A stretch of DNA of 12,563 nt. Source: Saccoglossus kowalevskii. Its lineage: Eukaryota; Hemichordata; Enteropneusta; Harrimaniidae. This document shows, piece by piece, positions 1 to 8,922 of the stretch. The stretch is from contig NW_003115471.1 in NCBI RefSeq assembly GCF_000003605.2, positions 9,555 through 22,117 of the forward strand. Reading direction: 5' to 3'. Positions within the stretch are counted from its first letter, which is position 1. The number at the start of each line of letters is the position of its first letter. The notes under the pieces were generated by a model. It was given only the letters and a program-made list of their open reading frames with translations, had not been told where the DNA came from and did no database searches. Position numbers and translations under genes: made by a program.

Positions 1-860
1 AGTGTTGGAAATCTGACATGTTTTAAGAGTGCAAAATTAAGGTGCATTTTCGAGCGGTCGAATTTTTCTTAATAGAAATCAGCAAATGAAAAAAATAGGA
101 GTGCTAAACAGTGTGTTCGTTAGTTTTAAAAAATGGTATGTCCATCAAATTGACGTAAACTTCCCCATTTTTCACGGAAAAAGCAAAGGTCGTGGCCGAG
201 TTACAGGCTAAAAAACTAAAAAATCAAAACAAAATCATCAATCAGTAAGTATTATGACAAGGAAAACAAAACATCAGACGCAGAGAAGCGGTCAGCGCGT
301 CAAAAGAGTTGTTACTTTATCAAGTTACCTCTCTCTGTGATTTATTTTTCATTGAAATTATTTGCTTGTTTTCAATTAATTTTAGAGTACCTCTGCAATT
401 TATGTTAGCATTGTCAGTTGTTTGTCAGTTGTCCTGTTGCAAACAAAGCTAGCAAAGTACAGGTACACATTGGACAAAAGATACACGAAAGTTTGTATCT
501 CCCCGACCCAGTGCAATATATCCGGTTAGAATCAAAGCTCACGTGTCCCTTATTTGAGGGACCTGATTCTGCCGTAAATTTGGGATGGGATTTAGAAAAA
601 AAATAAAATAGGACTTTTAAGGTGTATTTTGGCGTCATTTTCGGACATTTCAATCATTCCTGATGCCTAAAATAGAGTCTACGTTTTACCGTAGTCATTG
701 ACGCCTATTCAAGAGTATGATGTTTATTGTGACTAGCGTGAATGGGTAAGCTCCGTTTCGACAATGAGCTGTTATCACTGTAAACAATGTTAAATTATTC
801 TTCACATGCTCAGTTTATTTTTTGAGAACAATTATTTAAAAATAAAATCTCTCAATCAAT
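1..860. other. non-coding stretch, nothing recognised
   Basis: AT-rich sequence with frequent stops in all frames. The only open frame of note (418-606, plus) has no ATG at its start and no convincing splice signals, so I do not call it. Apart from the small tandem duplication listed separately, I see no structure here. Confidence 0.5.
411..432. repeat. 11-bp perfect tandem duplication
   Basis: The unit ttgtcagttgt occurs twice in direct contact, at 411-421 and 422-432, with no mismatch. It is most simply a replication-slippage product and has no evident function. Confidence 0.8.
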
Positions 861-871
861 CAGAAACTCGG

Positions 872-1124
872 ATTCCCGCCTTCAGGGAAAGTCACGTTTG
901 GACGCTCACATCGATTTTGTTTTTCGTTCGGCGGGAAAAAAACGCCGAGGAAATATAATGTTTGGTTTGCTAGCGAGCGATAACTGATTTGAGAATAATT
1001 GCACATGCGCGTGAATTGAATGAACTATGACCCGTACAATCTCGATTTGCATATTGTCAATCAAAGGTCCTGTTATTTGATTACTCATGCAAATTAGGCA
1101 ATTGGACATAAACATTGCCACGTG
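872..1124. promoter_or_regulatory. cluster of E2F-like, octamer and E-box motifs
   Basis: Seen: attcccgcc at 872-880 and ggcgggaaa at 930-938 are E2F-like sites in opposite orientation. ATTTGCAT at 1045-1052 and ATGCAAAT at 1087-1094 are two octamers facing each other, and CACGTG lies at 1119-1124. A 6-bp inverted repeat, tcggcg/cgccga with a 9-nt spacer, spans 928-948 and overlaps the second E2F-like site. The patch is richer in G+C and CpG than its surroundings. Known: E2F plus octamer sites are typical of S-phase promoters such as histone genes. No coding region is recognisable on either side, so this may be a promoter whose gene lies outside the readable part, or chance. Confidence 0.3.
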
Positions 1125-1129
1125 TGAGT

Positions 1130-3110
1130 GTTTTTTTATTTTTAACCAGAAAATAAACAGCAATTTTAACGGTGTTCCAATAAGAATTCATTGGTCAAAT
1201 TTTCACAGAATGTTCTTCAGATAAAAATCTATATAAAAACGAAAAAAAACTATTTTTGATTGAAATTCACAAATAAACTGCATCTCTACCTTAAAACATA
1301 TTGTTACAAGTGAGTTACCATAATAAACTAAAATATGCCCCTTTAGAATGTACGTGATTATATTTTTTCTCTGTTTCTCATGGTCCATTTTAATTGCACA
1401 TTAGAACACATTGTTGAAGTATGATAATATTTTCCATGACTTTTCATAACCCAGATTTTTCAAAATAAATAATTCTTTCACTCTAGTTCACCTGTCAACG
1501 TGACCAGACATTTGGCTAAATATTACCACCTTGGACTAATTTTCACATGATCTAATACTGATAAAATGAGAGCCATTTGCAAGAAATGTAAGAACCAATT
1601 TCTCGAAAATATAGATTGTAGGCCGGATAATGATAAACATGCACAATTTATTGCAAACAGATGATGTCAGGTTATTTTAGTTCATGGCTATACTTTATAC
1701 AAATATTCCAGACTGCTGTAATCATGATAATCTGCCATGAAATATTATTGTTGAATGTTTTACACTCTGTTGAGGTATATACAAATCAAATCAATGGGGT
1801 AATTATCTTTTAGTAAAACAATTAAATTCAAACTTAAGTTAATTTCCTAGTTAAACGTGGTTCAAAAGAAACAAATGACAAATATAATCACATTCTTAGC
1901 ACATATCGCCGCCCAGAAAAACCAGGAATAAAAACTCCCACATGAGGAGAAAAGTTTCTGGAAACCCGTTGCAATACAAATGTGTGTTTAAGGGGAGGGT
2001 GCAGGTGACACCCTTAAATACTAAACAAATTACTGTAAATGAGAAACGAATAAACTAGAACAGTGAAAACGATTGAAAAGTGCGTCTGTTATCTGGTAGA
2101 GATGGTCACGTGGCTCAACATGGAAGCTGACAATTCTGGTGGTATAGCTGTTAACAAATTAAAATAATAACACAGGATTAGTTATCAGATAATAGTTTAC
2201 ATGTCATTACCAACAATTACAAAATATTCACTAAAGTAGCGGAATTACATTATTAACACGAAATAGACAAATCTGATACATTGTACGCACATATCAAAAA
2301 GAAGTTAAATAGGAAAAATAGGAAAAAGATAGTGGCATAAAATCAACAAAATTTTATGCTAAATATTTATCAAAATTACAAAATTAAAGATATGAACACA
2401 AAATGAAGAATCTAAACGAGAACAAATATCATTTTTTTTCAAAAAAATAAGCTATTAGAACCAAAGTTACAACATTTGAGATATAAAGAAATCTGCGAGA
2501 AACCACCCTAGATACTAATATACCAACATCAAAGCATTTTCAAAAGCCTGGAAACATTCGCTGAGTCATCTTTGATGACAGGGAGAAAGTTCCTTGCCAA
2601 AAAATGAACGGACAGATAGAACCAGAATGAATATTCCCCGTTAGTGGACACATTGTAGATGTGATGCACCTTTTAAATGGCACTGATAAATGACAGAAAG
2701 CTAGATATGGCGGTCGATTCAAAATTATTGTTAATTATAAAATATATAATTTCGAAGTTACTATAGTTGTTCATCAAGACAAGATCGGCCTCGGGTTCCG
2801 TATTAGGTATTCTTCTGTTTTTCCAATGTTCAAGCATATGCAACTTGGGAGAGAGACGCGGTGTTTTCAACAAAATGTATTGACTTACCAATCAAGTTCA
2901 CTGCATGAAATCATTGTTTGACGTATCTCACAAACATTGAAAAAAATAAGTGCCACGAAAGGTACTTATCATTCTTAAGGAAATGTCTGCGATGAGAACA
3001 GAAATTCTGCTGAACTCTATCCGTAGTTGTGCAATAGCTCCACTCCCGTAGGTAGATTCTTCTTTAATGAAAATATAAGAGTCTGTTTTTCGGTCTTTCT
3101 GTAAATGTAC
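1130..3110. other. long non-coding stretch, nothing recognised
   Basis: AT-rich throughout, with short A-rich and T-rich tracts. Minus-strand open frames at 2540-2722, 2673-2891 and 2928-3173 have no recognisable motifs. A good donor-like GTAAGT occurs on the minus strand near 2889, but I could not define an exon that uses it. It may contain introns or UTR of a minus-strand gene. Confidence 0.4.
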
Positions 3111-3114
3111 TTCT

Positions 3115-3585
3115 TTATATTGTCGTGGTGAATAGAATAATTGATAAATCCTGTCCAGTTTCTTCCATCGCAATCATAGCCGTCGAGTCTGGATTTTAAA
3201 AGAATTAAACAAATCTGCAGTGAACAAATGATTACATGTTTCGGCCATTTTCCTGTAGTTGTTACATTTAAAAACGTACTACAAAAAGTGAGAAAAAAAC
3301 GTATGTAACATCCGAACTAATTATTAATGTCAGACTTCAGTAAAAGTGTAAATATAAACCAATTTATCGCGGACTATGTTTTTCAAGGTAATGTTATCGT
3401 AGTGAAATGGTGCACATGATACACTAAAACTTGAAAGAAAAAACGTAGAAAGAACGCCGACCTGCAGCGTCAACGATAGACGGGGTCATTCTCCTTCCCA
3501 GAGTTCCTTGCCGATAGATCACCGAAAGTATATTCGTAAAATAGATCTCTGCCAGGGAGATTGAGACGGGGTATGACACATCCAT
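3115..3585 (-). CDS. possible two-exon small protein, unrecognised
   Basis: Candidate gene read on the minus strand. Exon 1 runs from 3585 down to 3462 and starts with an ATG in good context (gac before, G after). It encodes 41 residues beginning MDVSYPVSIS and then 1 nt of the next codon. The intron would be 3461-3189, about 273 nt, with a weak donor (AG|GTCGGC) and a normal acceptor (aaaatccag). Exon 2, 3188-3115, restores the phase exactly and adds 23 residues ending at TAA (3117-3115). The total is about 65 aa. Supporting this are the phase match, the local rise in GC over exon 1 and a promoter-like cluster upstream. Against it are the weak donor, the small size and the lack of any family I recognise. 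If unspliced, exon 1 reads on to a stop at 3426-3424, giving 53 aa. Confidence 0.28.
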
Positions 3586-3871
3586 GTCTCCTTTTACAAA
3601 AGCAGCTACACACCATATTCAATCATTAAAAAACATAACTCAGCAATCTGGTCTCAATATCGAGTGTTTGCTGTGAAATGCAGAAACTTTAATAATCGTT
3701 GTTGTGCGGTCACTCGTGATGCATCGCTGTCACTAGATGCGTAGCTGCCGTTCTGTTCATAGTTAAAGTTAGTTCGATGACGGGCGCAATAAGCTAAACG
3801 GAAATAAAACAACGATATACCCTCGCACTACTGCAGCTACTGATGCGTTGTTAACAACCAACTTCAGTTCG

Positions 3872-3921
3872 ATTGGTTCATGCAAATGCATATAATGATT
3901 GACAGGTAACCAAGGCACGTG
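3872..3921 (-). promoter_or_regulatory. CCAAT/octamer/E-box cluster upstream of the minus-strand ORF
   Basis: Reading toward lower coordinates on the minus strand: CACGTG at 3921-3916, ATTTGCAT at 3887-3880, then CCAAT at 3876-3872, about 290 bp before the candidate ATG at 3585. The order and spacing suit a Pol II promoter, and a weak gtatatc element follows near 3820. The octamer-to-CACGTG gap (28 nt) is similar to that at 1094-1119 (24 nt). No transcript evidence is available, so the assignment is inference. Confidence 0.25.
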
Positions 3922-4127
3922 TGTTGTTAATTTATCGGAGAATAATAATATAAATATGCCAATTAGTCATTGGTTTGTAGACACAGAAATTTAAACATGC
4001 TGGAATACAGCAACCGAGGTGGCTCACCATATTGATTTCAACAATTAGGCTTTATTTTTTTTTTCGTTTTAAATTTTAATTTCACTTCATTTTTTTCCCA
4101 TTTAATTTTCGATTTAACTTTCGTTTA

Positions 4128-4342
4128 CGATTTGACTTTCGTTTTCATTTTGAATTTCCTTTACGATTTGACTTTCGTTTTCATTTTGAATTTCGTTTTC
4201 GATTTGACTTTCGTTTTCATTTTATATTTCGTTTTCGATTTAACTTTCGTTTCATTTTAAATTTCGTCTTCGATTTGACTTTTGTTTTCATTTTAAATTT
4301 CGTTTTCGATTTGACTTTCGTTTTCATTTTAAATTTCGTTTT
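4128..4342. repeat. 36-bp minisatellite, six units, hexamer rhythm
   Basis: Six head-to-tail units start at 4128, 4164, 4200, 4236, 4271 and 4307. All are 36 bp except the fourth, which has lost one T (35 bp). A partial unit precedes (4110-4127) and decayed sequence of the same flavour extends to about 4440. Each unit divides into six hexamers of form NNNTTT (cgattt, gacttt, cgtttt, catttt, aaattt or gaattt, cgtttt), so it seems to have grown from a simpler 6- or 12-bp repeat. The plus strand is strongly pyrimidine-rich. Nearly identical units suggest recent expansion or homogenisation. Confidence 0.9.
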
Positions 4343-5240
4343 CGATTTTGATATAGTTTTCGATTTAATCTTGGTTATTATTTGAACTTTTATTTTTCAT
4401 TCACATTTCATTTAAATTTTCGTTTTCGCTTTAAATTTAACATATTAATCGTAAAAACATGCTCCGGATTGTATGACCTTTGAACCCCAGGTATACATGT
4501 ATACATTTTTGGTGCTCATTTTCTCATTATTTCACATCTTTATTTTCTAAGTAAAGTTGACTGTTTTCTTGAGTAGTGTTTATAGAAGTAAATTGCCACT
4601 ATTGAACTGGTTCTAAAATTGAATTTATTTTTCAATGTCGAATCTCATTTTACTTTTCACTTTTTTGACCTTTAGCCTGCCTTTACCACGTGTTTACTAA
4701 TAGCCAATCATTTTCTACATTCGCCATTGCTGGAGTGACACGCGATTCCCAGAAAGTGCTCTCATAATCCTGTTGATAATGTTCTTGTCGAGGAATGTCG
4801 TCGAAACAAATCTCGTGTTTCCATCGCAGTCCAGTTTCATTTAGCACATACTACCACAGTACCAGTGCAGTTTTCTATTATAATTCTCGATTAGATTCAA
4901 CGTGCACTCTATTTAGAATTTTGCATGTCCTAATTGTACAAGTTTACACCTTGACAGAAGTTTTGTAATTTTTTTTCCTGCAACCCATGCTTGTACACAA
5001 AACATTTTTGCTTCATCTGTATGTCACATGGGATATTTAAACATCAAACATGGCCTAATTTTGAGGTGCTGACTTTAAACTCACATAACAAATCAGTAGA
5101 CTTGTGTACAAAAATAAAAGTGTTTTTTTTTTATTAGGAAACTTTCATTCTGCTGATCATTGCTAATTGTTACATTGTGATATTTGAAATGGCAGGATAA
5201 CGCATCATTGGTAGAAATCATTTTTTTAAATTTTTTGTAG
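4343..5240. other. non-coding stretch with a possible plus-strand promoter
   Basis: Decayed repeat to about 4440, then AT-rich sequence with no open frames. CACGTG at 4687-4692 and CCAAT at 4704-4708 lie close together ahead of a patch with several CpGs (about 4730-4830). This could be the promoter and non-coding first exon of the plus-strand gene whose first candidate exon begins at 5241, but I see no clear donor site linking them. Confidence 0.25.
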
Positions 5241-5325
5241 ATGCATGGGACAAAGTAAGGGAAAAACAAAAGAACTAAGAAGAGTTTCCCGGAGAGGTTC
5301 TAAATCTGGATTTAAATGCCCACAT
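5241..5325 (+). CDS. candidate exon A, possible start of host gene
   Basis: An 85-nt exon candidate with a T-rich acceptor ending ttttttgtag and a perfect donor, cat|GTAAGT. Reading from ATG at 5245 gives 27 codons without a stop, ending in phase 0, beginning MGQSKGKTKELR. The peptide is very basic and holds an RRVS stretch of the kind phosphorylated by protein kinase A. Glycine at position 2 could be myristoylated, but residue 6 is Gly rather than the preferred Ser/Thr. A competing start is ATG at 5316, which would leave 1 nt in the exon and put exon B in a different frame. I do not recognise the protein. Confidence 0.4.
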
Positions 5326-5585
5326 GTAAGTACTTAGAAAACTGAATTGGGTATTGAGTTTAATTTTTAAGCCAACTTCTAATATGTTCACTAATATGTT
5401 CCATATTGAACCAAGCATTTTGATCCCAATCGTTTGTACAGTGCTTTCAAGTTCCATGAATCTTCTAGTCAAAAGTAATATGAAGTATTATATATTGAAC
5501 TTGACATTCTGCTTGGGCAAAAGTTTTATATTGAATTTGTGTTGATGAATACACTGTAACAATTTAGTTCTACTAAATTATTCAG

Positions 5586-5635
5586 GTTCACATCAACTAC
5601 AACAACTTTCCGAAACTGTTAAGTCAGCTTCAAAG
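5586..5635 (+). CDS. candidate exon B, unrecognised
   Basis: A 50-nt exon candidate bounded by acceptor actaaattattcag and donor caaag|GTAAGA. Two of three frames are open. Joined in phase to the 5245 ATG it gives VHINYNNFPKLL... and ends in phase 2. In the other frame it reads SHQLQQLSETVKSASK and ends in phase 0, which flows into exon C without a stop and resembles a helical segment. The sequence alone does not decide between them. Confidence 0.38.
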
Positions 5636-5976
5636 GTAAGATGTGCATGATTGTTATATATTATTGTTCCTTGTGTTGTATCTATCTGTTTCTATGTGGC
5701 TGTACCTGATTGTGTAGAATACTTGGTTCACTGACTTCTCAATACTATAGATTGTGTATTGTGTTAATGTGGGATAATTATACAAAATGATTTGTTTTGA
5801 ATAATTTTATAATATATTCCTATCCTTTCTATTGGGGAAAGTCATCGTGATAACATTGAATGTTCGCAACTGTCTCCGGGCACAAAACCATTTAATAAAT
5901 CTAGTTAACTCACATTCAATAAATCTTGCCTTCAAAATTCCTTTAGGTTAAACAATAATGTTTTAGTACTTTACAG

Positions 5977-6010
5977 GTAGAGAACAACATCACAGGTACC
6001 TCAAGTGCAT
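5977..6010 (+). CDS. candidate exon C, unrecognised
   Basis: A short exon candidate with acceptor ctttacag and a perfect donor, gcat|GTAAGT. From 5977 in phase 0 it reads VENNITGTSSA plus 1 nt, continuing the SHQLQQ frame of exon B. In the exon B frame that follows the 5245 ATG, use of 5977 gives an immediate TAG. A tandem acceptor 4 nt later (gtag, exon from 5981) avoids that stop. This conflict is why the start of the gene is not settled. Confidence 0.33.
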
Positions 6011-6479
6011 GTAAGTAACATATTTGACTACTTGAAACAATTCGATAATTAGCCTGGAGTTTAATGAAATGTTGAAATAAGTTGTAGCCTTTATAAATTC
6101 AGTATTCCATAGTAAAATGTGTCTTGAGAGATTTTATTTCAGTCTTTGAAATGCATCAATCAAGGATTTCCATGGAACATCAGCTCCTATCCAAGTGGCT
6201 CAGTCTTAGACATAATCCAATTACATAATCCAGTCACTGGATTGTGTTGTCAGCAGAAGTTGAGGTACATACATCCTGTCTCTCCCTGTGGCATAATGGT
6301 ATATCTCAGGCAGTGACATGGTGATTGTGAAATACCTTCGAATTTGCTGAGCCCAGTGTTGTTGGCAATGAAAATGGATATGACATCATTGACCTGCGTC
6401 TCCTACTTTAAATTGGTATTAAAAGTGATCTATTCCACTACCAAAATGGGCATTCTGGATACACTGATTGGTCCGTTAT
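6011..6479. other. intron or uncertain exon, left flank of the retroelement
   Basis: After an acceptor-like ttttatttcag (ending 6142), a 57-codon stretch without a stop runs from 6143 to TGA at 6314-6316, with a possible donor ttgag|GTACAT at 6265. It could be a 122-nt exon, but its open phase matches exon B only if exon C is skipped. A 7-bp inverted repeat aatccag/ctggatt with a 3-nt loop lies at 6227-6243. The left edge of the retrotransposon should lie in or just after this stretch. Confidence 0.25.
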
Positions 6480-6487
6480 TTCGAGAC

Positions 6488-6596
6488 AGCCAATCATTTC
6501 GTTAGATACATTTTATTATTTGCATGGCCATAAATAAGCTAGAGTATTTAAGTTGAGCCATAAAAGAAAATCTTTAGTCAGGAAAGTGACCTGACT
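6488..6596 (+). promoter_or_regulatory. LTR-type promoter candidate
   Basis: CCAAT at 6490-6494, octamer ATTTGCAT at 6518-6525, TATA-like gtatttaag near 6544-6552 and a second A/T element cataaaag near 6559-6566 are followed by a tcag initiator-like site at 6578-6581. This spacing suits a Pol II promoter inside a 5' LTR. A perfect 7-bp hairpin starts right at the putative initiator (6576-6596). Without a second LTR copy the U3/R border is inference. Confidence 0.35.
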
Positions 6597-7229
6597 TGAT
6601 CCTGTAACATCCTGTGATGCTGATTCCTGACTCCATTGAGATGTACCCTATACAGGGGTACATATGCAGACGTGCTGTGCAGTAATTCCCTGCTCTTCAA
6701 CAGGAACCACAGAAGCTCACTGCCTGAACTACTCCCATTGTATCAGTGATACCAGTAGCAGCAGATAGCAGTGCAGTTGCCGATACTCCCTGGAGACAGA
6801 GCACGAGTTTAAATTGTTGTGTCGCTGCTTCGACAGTGTGCCAGATACGAAGGAACGCAACATTGCACATTGCTGTTCAATTGAAAGTTGAGTGTTCCCT
6901 GCAGCATCGATCAAGTCCCTATTTTATATAATTTTACAGTGTATTCCCCTTTTTGCTGGTTCCAGTGACCAGCATCCCTGTTATTTGTTCATTAAGGTAC
7001 ATTATATACTGTGTTGTGTTGATTTGTTATAATCGTTACTGGTATATTTTTTTTTTCTCTGCACAGCCTCAGTTGTGGTGATATACATTCACCAAACGAT
7101 CCCCACCCCGTGACAGCGGACAAGCTGCGAGAAAGGAGACATATAAGATAAGCACGCTACCAAAGACAAAGACTATTAGACCAGCATTAAAGACAAGCTC
7201 CCCGCTCCTGAATACGGCAAAGCCCCCCT

Positions 7230-7248
7230 CCCCGCATTTAACGTCACA
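7230..7248 (+). repeat. 19-nt direct repeat, copy 1: 3' end of the 5' LTR
   Basis: The 19 nt ccccgcatttaacgtcaca recur without mismatch at 9583-9601. Identity breaks at 7249, immediately before a TGG-starting sequence of the kind that forms a primer-binding site. The simplest reading is that this is the end of the 5' LTR and that the distant copy is what remains of the 3' LTR. Confidence 0.7.
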
Positions 7249-7249
7249 C

Positions 7250-7269
7250 TGGTGGGATACAACTGGTGG
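7250..7269 (+). other. tRNA primer-binding site candidate
   Basis: tggtgggatac begins 1 nt after the inferred LTR end. Reverse-transcribing LTR elements usually carry TGG here to pair with the CCA end of a tRNA. A second TGGTGG follows at 7264-7269, so the exact start is ambiguous. I cannot name the tRNA with confidence. Confidence 0.45.
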
Positions 7270-7294
7270 AGAGGAGGTGAACCAGAGAAAGCAG

Positions 7295-7439
7295 ATCAAG
7301 GCGACTCCAGTTACAGATCAAGAAATGGCAGAGAAAGATTCCAGTAGAAAGTATCCAGACTGAACCAGTAGCAGATCCCGATATGGCAGAGCAGATTACA
7401 GCAGAGAGTATCCAGATTGAACCATTAGCTGATACAGAG
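7295..7439 (+). repeat. tandem ~57-bp duplication at the start of Gag
   Basis: Two adjacent units, each starting with ATGGCAGAG: 7325-7382 (58 nt) and 7383-7439 (57 nt). They share agtatccaga(c/t)tgaacca and the following block. A third, more decayed half-unit lies at 7295-7324 (tccagttacagatcaag matching ccagtagcagatccc). The extra base in the first full unit shifts its frame, so the second ATG (7383) heads the longer open frame. It probably arose within the ancestral Gag reading frame, since the unit encodes 19 residues exactly. Confidence 0.7.
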
Positions 7440-8608
7440 CAAAGAAATGATCAGCAAATTGTTGTTGATACATCAGGAGAAATAGAGTTTGCACAGGCAG
7501 CAGCTGGTGATATTGCAGAGTTTAAAGATCCAGTGAAGACTGAAAAGTAGGGGGTTGTGCAGCCAGAGGGTAAAACAGAGGAGTTGCTACAACAGGTGAC
7601 ACCAACTTCTGGCTATGGGACCCAAGAAATGAGTAAAGCTGACCTGTTGACTGGCAGTAGAGTTACAGCGGAAAAGCGGAGTGAATCAGCAGTAGCAGAG
7701 AAAACAGATATACCATGGAGGCTGGATACAGCCACACCACGGTACCGATCAGCATTGAGATGGAGACCAGCTGACTTATGGCTTGGGGACCCTGGGCACA
7801 ATCAACTGGAAGATGGCTGACAAACCCCACCTCAGATTTATTTGAGGAGGTAAAGGAGGATCCAGAGTAGGAAGTTAGACCAAAGTTATACAGAGAATAC
7901 TGAAAGGAGAGGAGGCTTTCCGTCAGAAGGGCATGTGTTCTGTGACAAAGCCTAACATAATTCCAGTAAATTTGAATGGGAAAACGCTATGGAGAGATTA
8001 CAAAGCCTATATTGAGCAATGTGCAATTGTAAATAATTGGGATATGGTACACAAGTCCAGGTATTTAGCTGTGAGTTTGTCCAGTTTGGTGCAGAAAGTG
8101 CTGACCCAAGAAAGAGATGCTGGAGAAACACCATGCCAAAAGTTAGTCACAGGATTGGACAAGAGATTTGGTCCCGGTGGACAAGCAGATACCTATGTGG
8201 ACGAACTATGGTTTAGGCAGAGATAGAAAGATGAAAGTTTGCAAAAATTAGGTGAAGCTGTACGTGAATTAACAGAGATGGCCTACCCTGCTTCCCAAGA
8301 AAGGCTGGGCAGGCAGTATTTCAAAAATACAATCCCTGAGATTTAGGTATATTTAGAGCAAATCCGAAAACATTTGACCAGGCGATACAGGCTGCATTGG
8401 AGTCACACGTGTTGGCTGAAAAATAAAGACTTGCTGAGCAGTGCCCTAAATGTAGCTGAATGCTGATTTTGACTCAGATGTTACGGAGCTAAATGAAGGA
8501 ATAAAAGAAATGGGGGTAGGACAATTTCAACCTAGCCCAATAGCAGAGCAGCCATGCGGTGCGGGACAAGATAGAAGACCAAAAAGGTGGAGCCTGATAG
8601 AAAATGAG

Positions 8609-8650
8609 TGTTACAGATATGGTGGACGGGGGCATATTAAGAGAAACTGT
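8609..8650 (+). other. Gag zinc knuckle with Cys-to-Tyr loss
   Basis: The stretch reads C-Y-R-Y-G-G-R-G-H-I-K-R-N-C. The CCHC zinc knuckle pattern is C-x2-C-x4-H-x4-C. Spacing is intact, but the second Cys is Tyr (codon TAT at 8618-8620, one transition from TGT). Zinc and RNA binding would be lost. This fits a decaying copy. Confidence 0.8.
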
Positions 8651-8826
8651 GCTACGCCACCAAGCAGATACGCTGGAAATGCATCAAAACTAACCCCAAG
8701 GACCAGGGCTGGGTCAGAAATGCAGACAGGCCCAGGCAACCCCAACAAACAGTACAAATGGTGCAGAGACGGAGGAGCAGGGTACACAGCCAAGGGGAAA
8801 GAAACTAGAGGAATCAAATACAGAGA

Positions 8827-8838
8827 CCCCCCCCCCCC
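8827..8838. repeat. C12 homopolymer
   Basis: Twelve consecutive C in the Gag tail. The open frame passes through it, encoding a proline run. Such tracts slip easily in replication and sequencing, so the length may vary between individuals or be an assembly error. Confidence 0.9.
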
Positions 8839-8922
8839 GAAAGAGGAAAGTAGACCACTCCCTACCGTACATGACTATACTAGGGCGACAGGCGGTATAT
8901 TTGCGGCAGACAAGGGATATTT

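Noticed and set aside
418-606. Plus-strand open frame of about 62 codons
   Set aside because: Begins at TTG, has no recognisable domain and no convincing acceptor/donor pair; a minus-strand frame of similar size overlaps it. Most likely chance.
4021-4260. Long stop-free frames across the minisatellite
   Set aside because: A by-product of a 36-bp unit (multiple of three) lacking stops; no start codon and no splice context.
6299-6303. gtata as target-site duplication matching the right flank at 9602-9606
   Set aside because: The next bases would make an LTR starting with TC instead of TG, and a 5-mer recurs often in AT-rich DNA.
6143-6316. 57-codon stop-free stretch after an acceptor-like site
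   Set aside because: Its phase fits exon B only if exon C is skipped, the donor is weak and no domain is visible. Kept only as a note in the flank entry.
6746-6931. Overlapping open frames on both strands in the leader region
   Set aside because: No family motif. They overlap each other and lie in what looks like LTR/leader sequence.
8827-8838. C12 tract as a programmed frameshift site between Gag and Pol
   Set aside because: The protease begins about 85 nt later, the Gag frame stays open through the tract, and Gypsy elements do not usually use poly-C slippage. Homopolymer drift is simpler.
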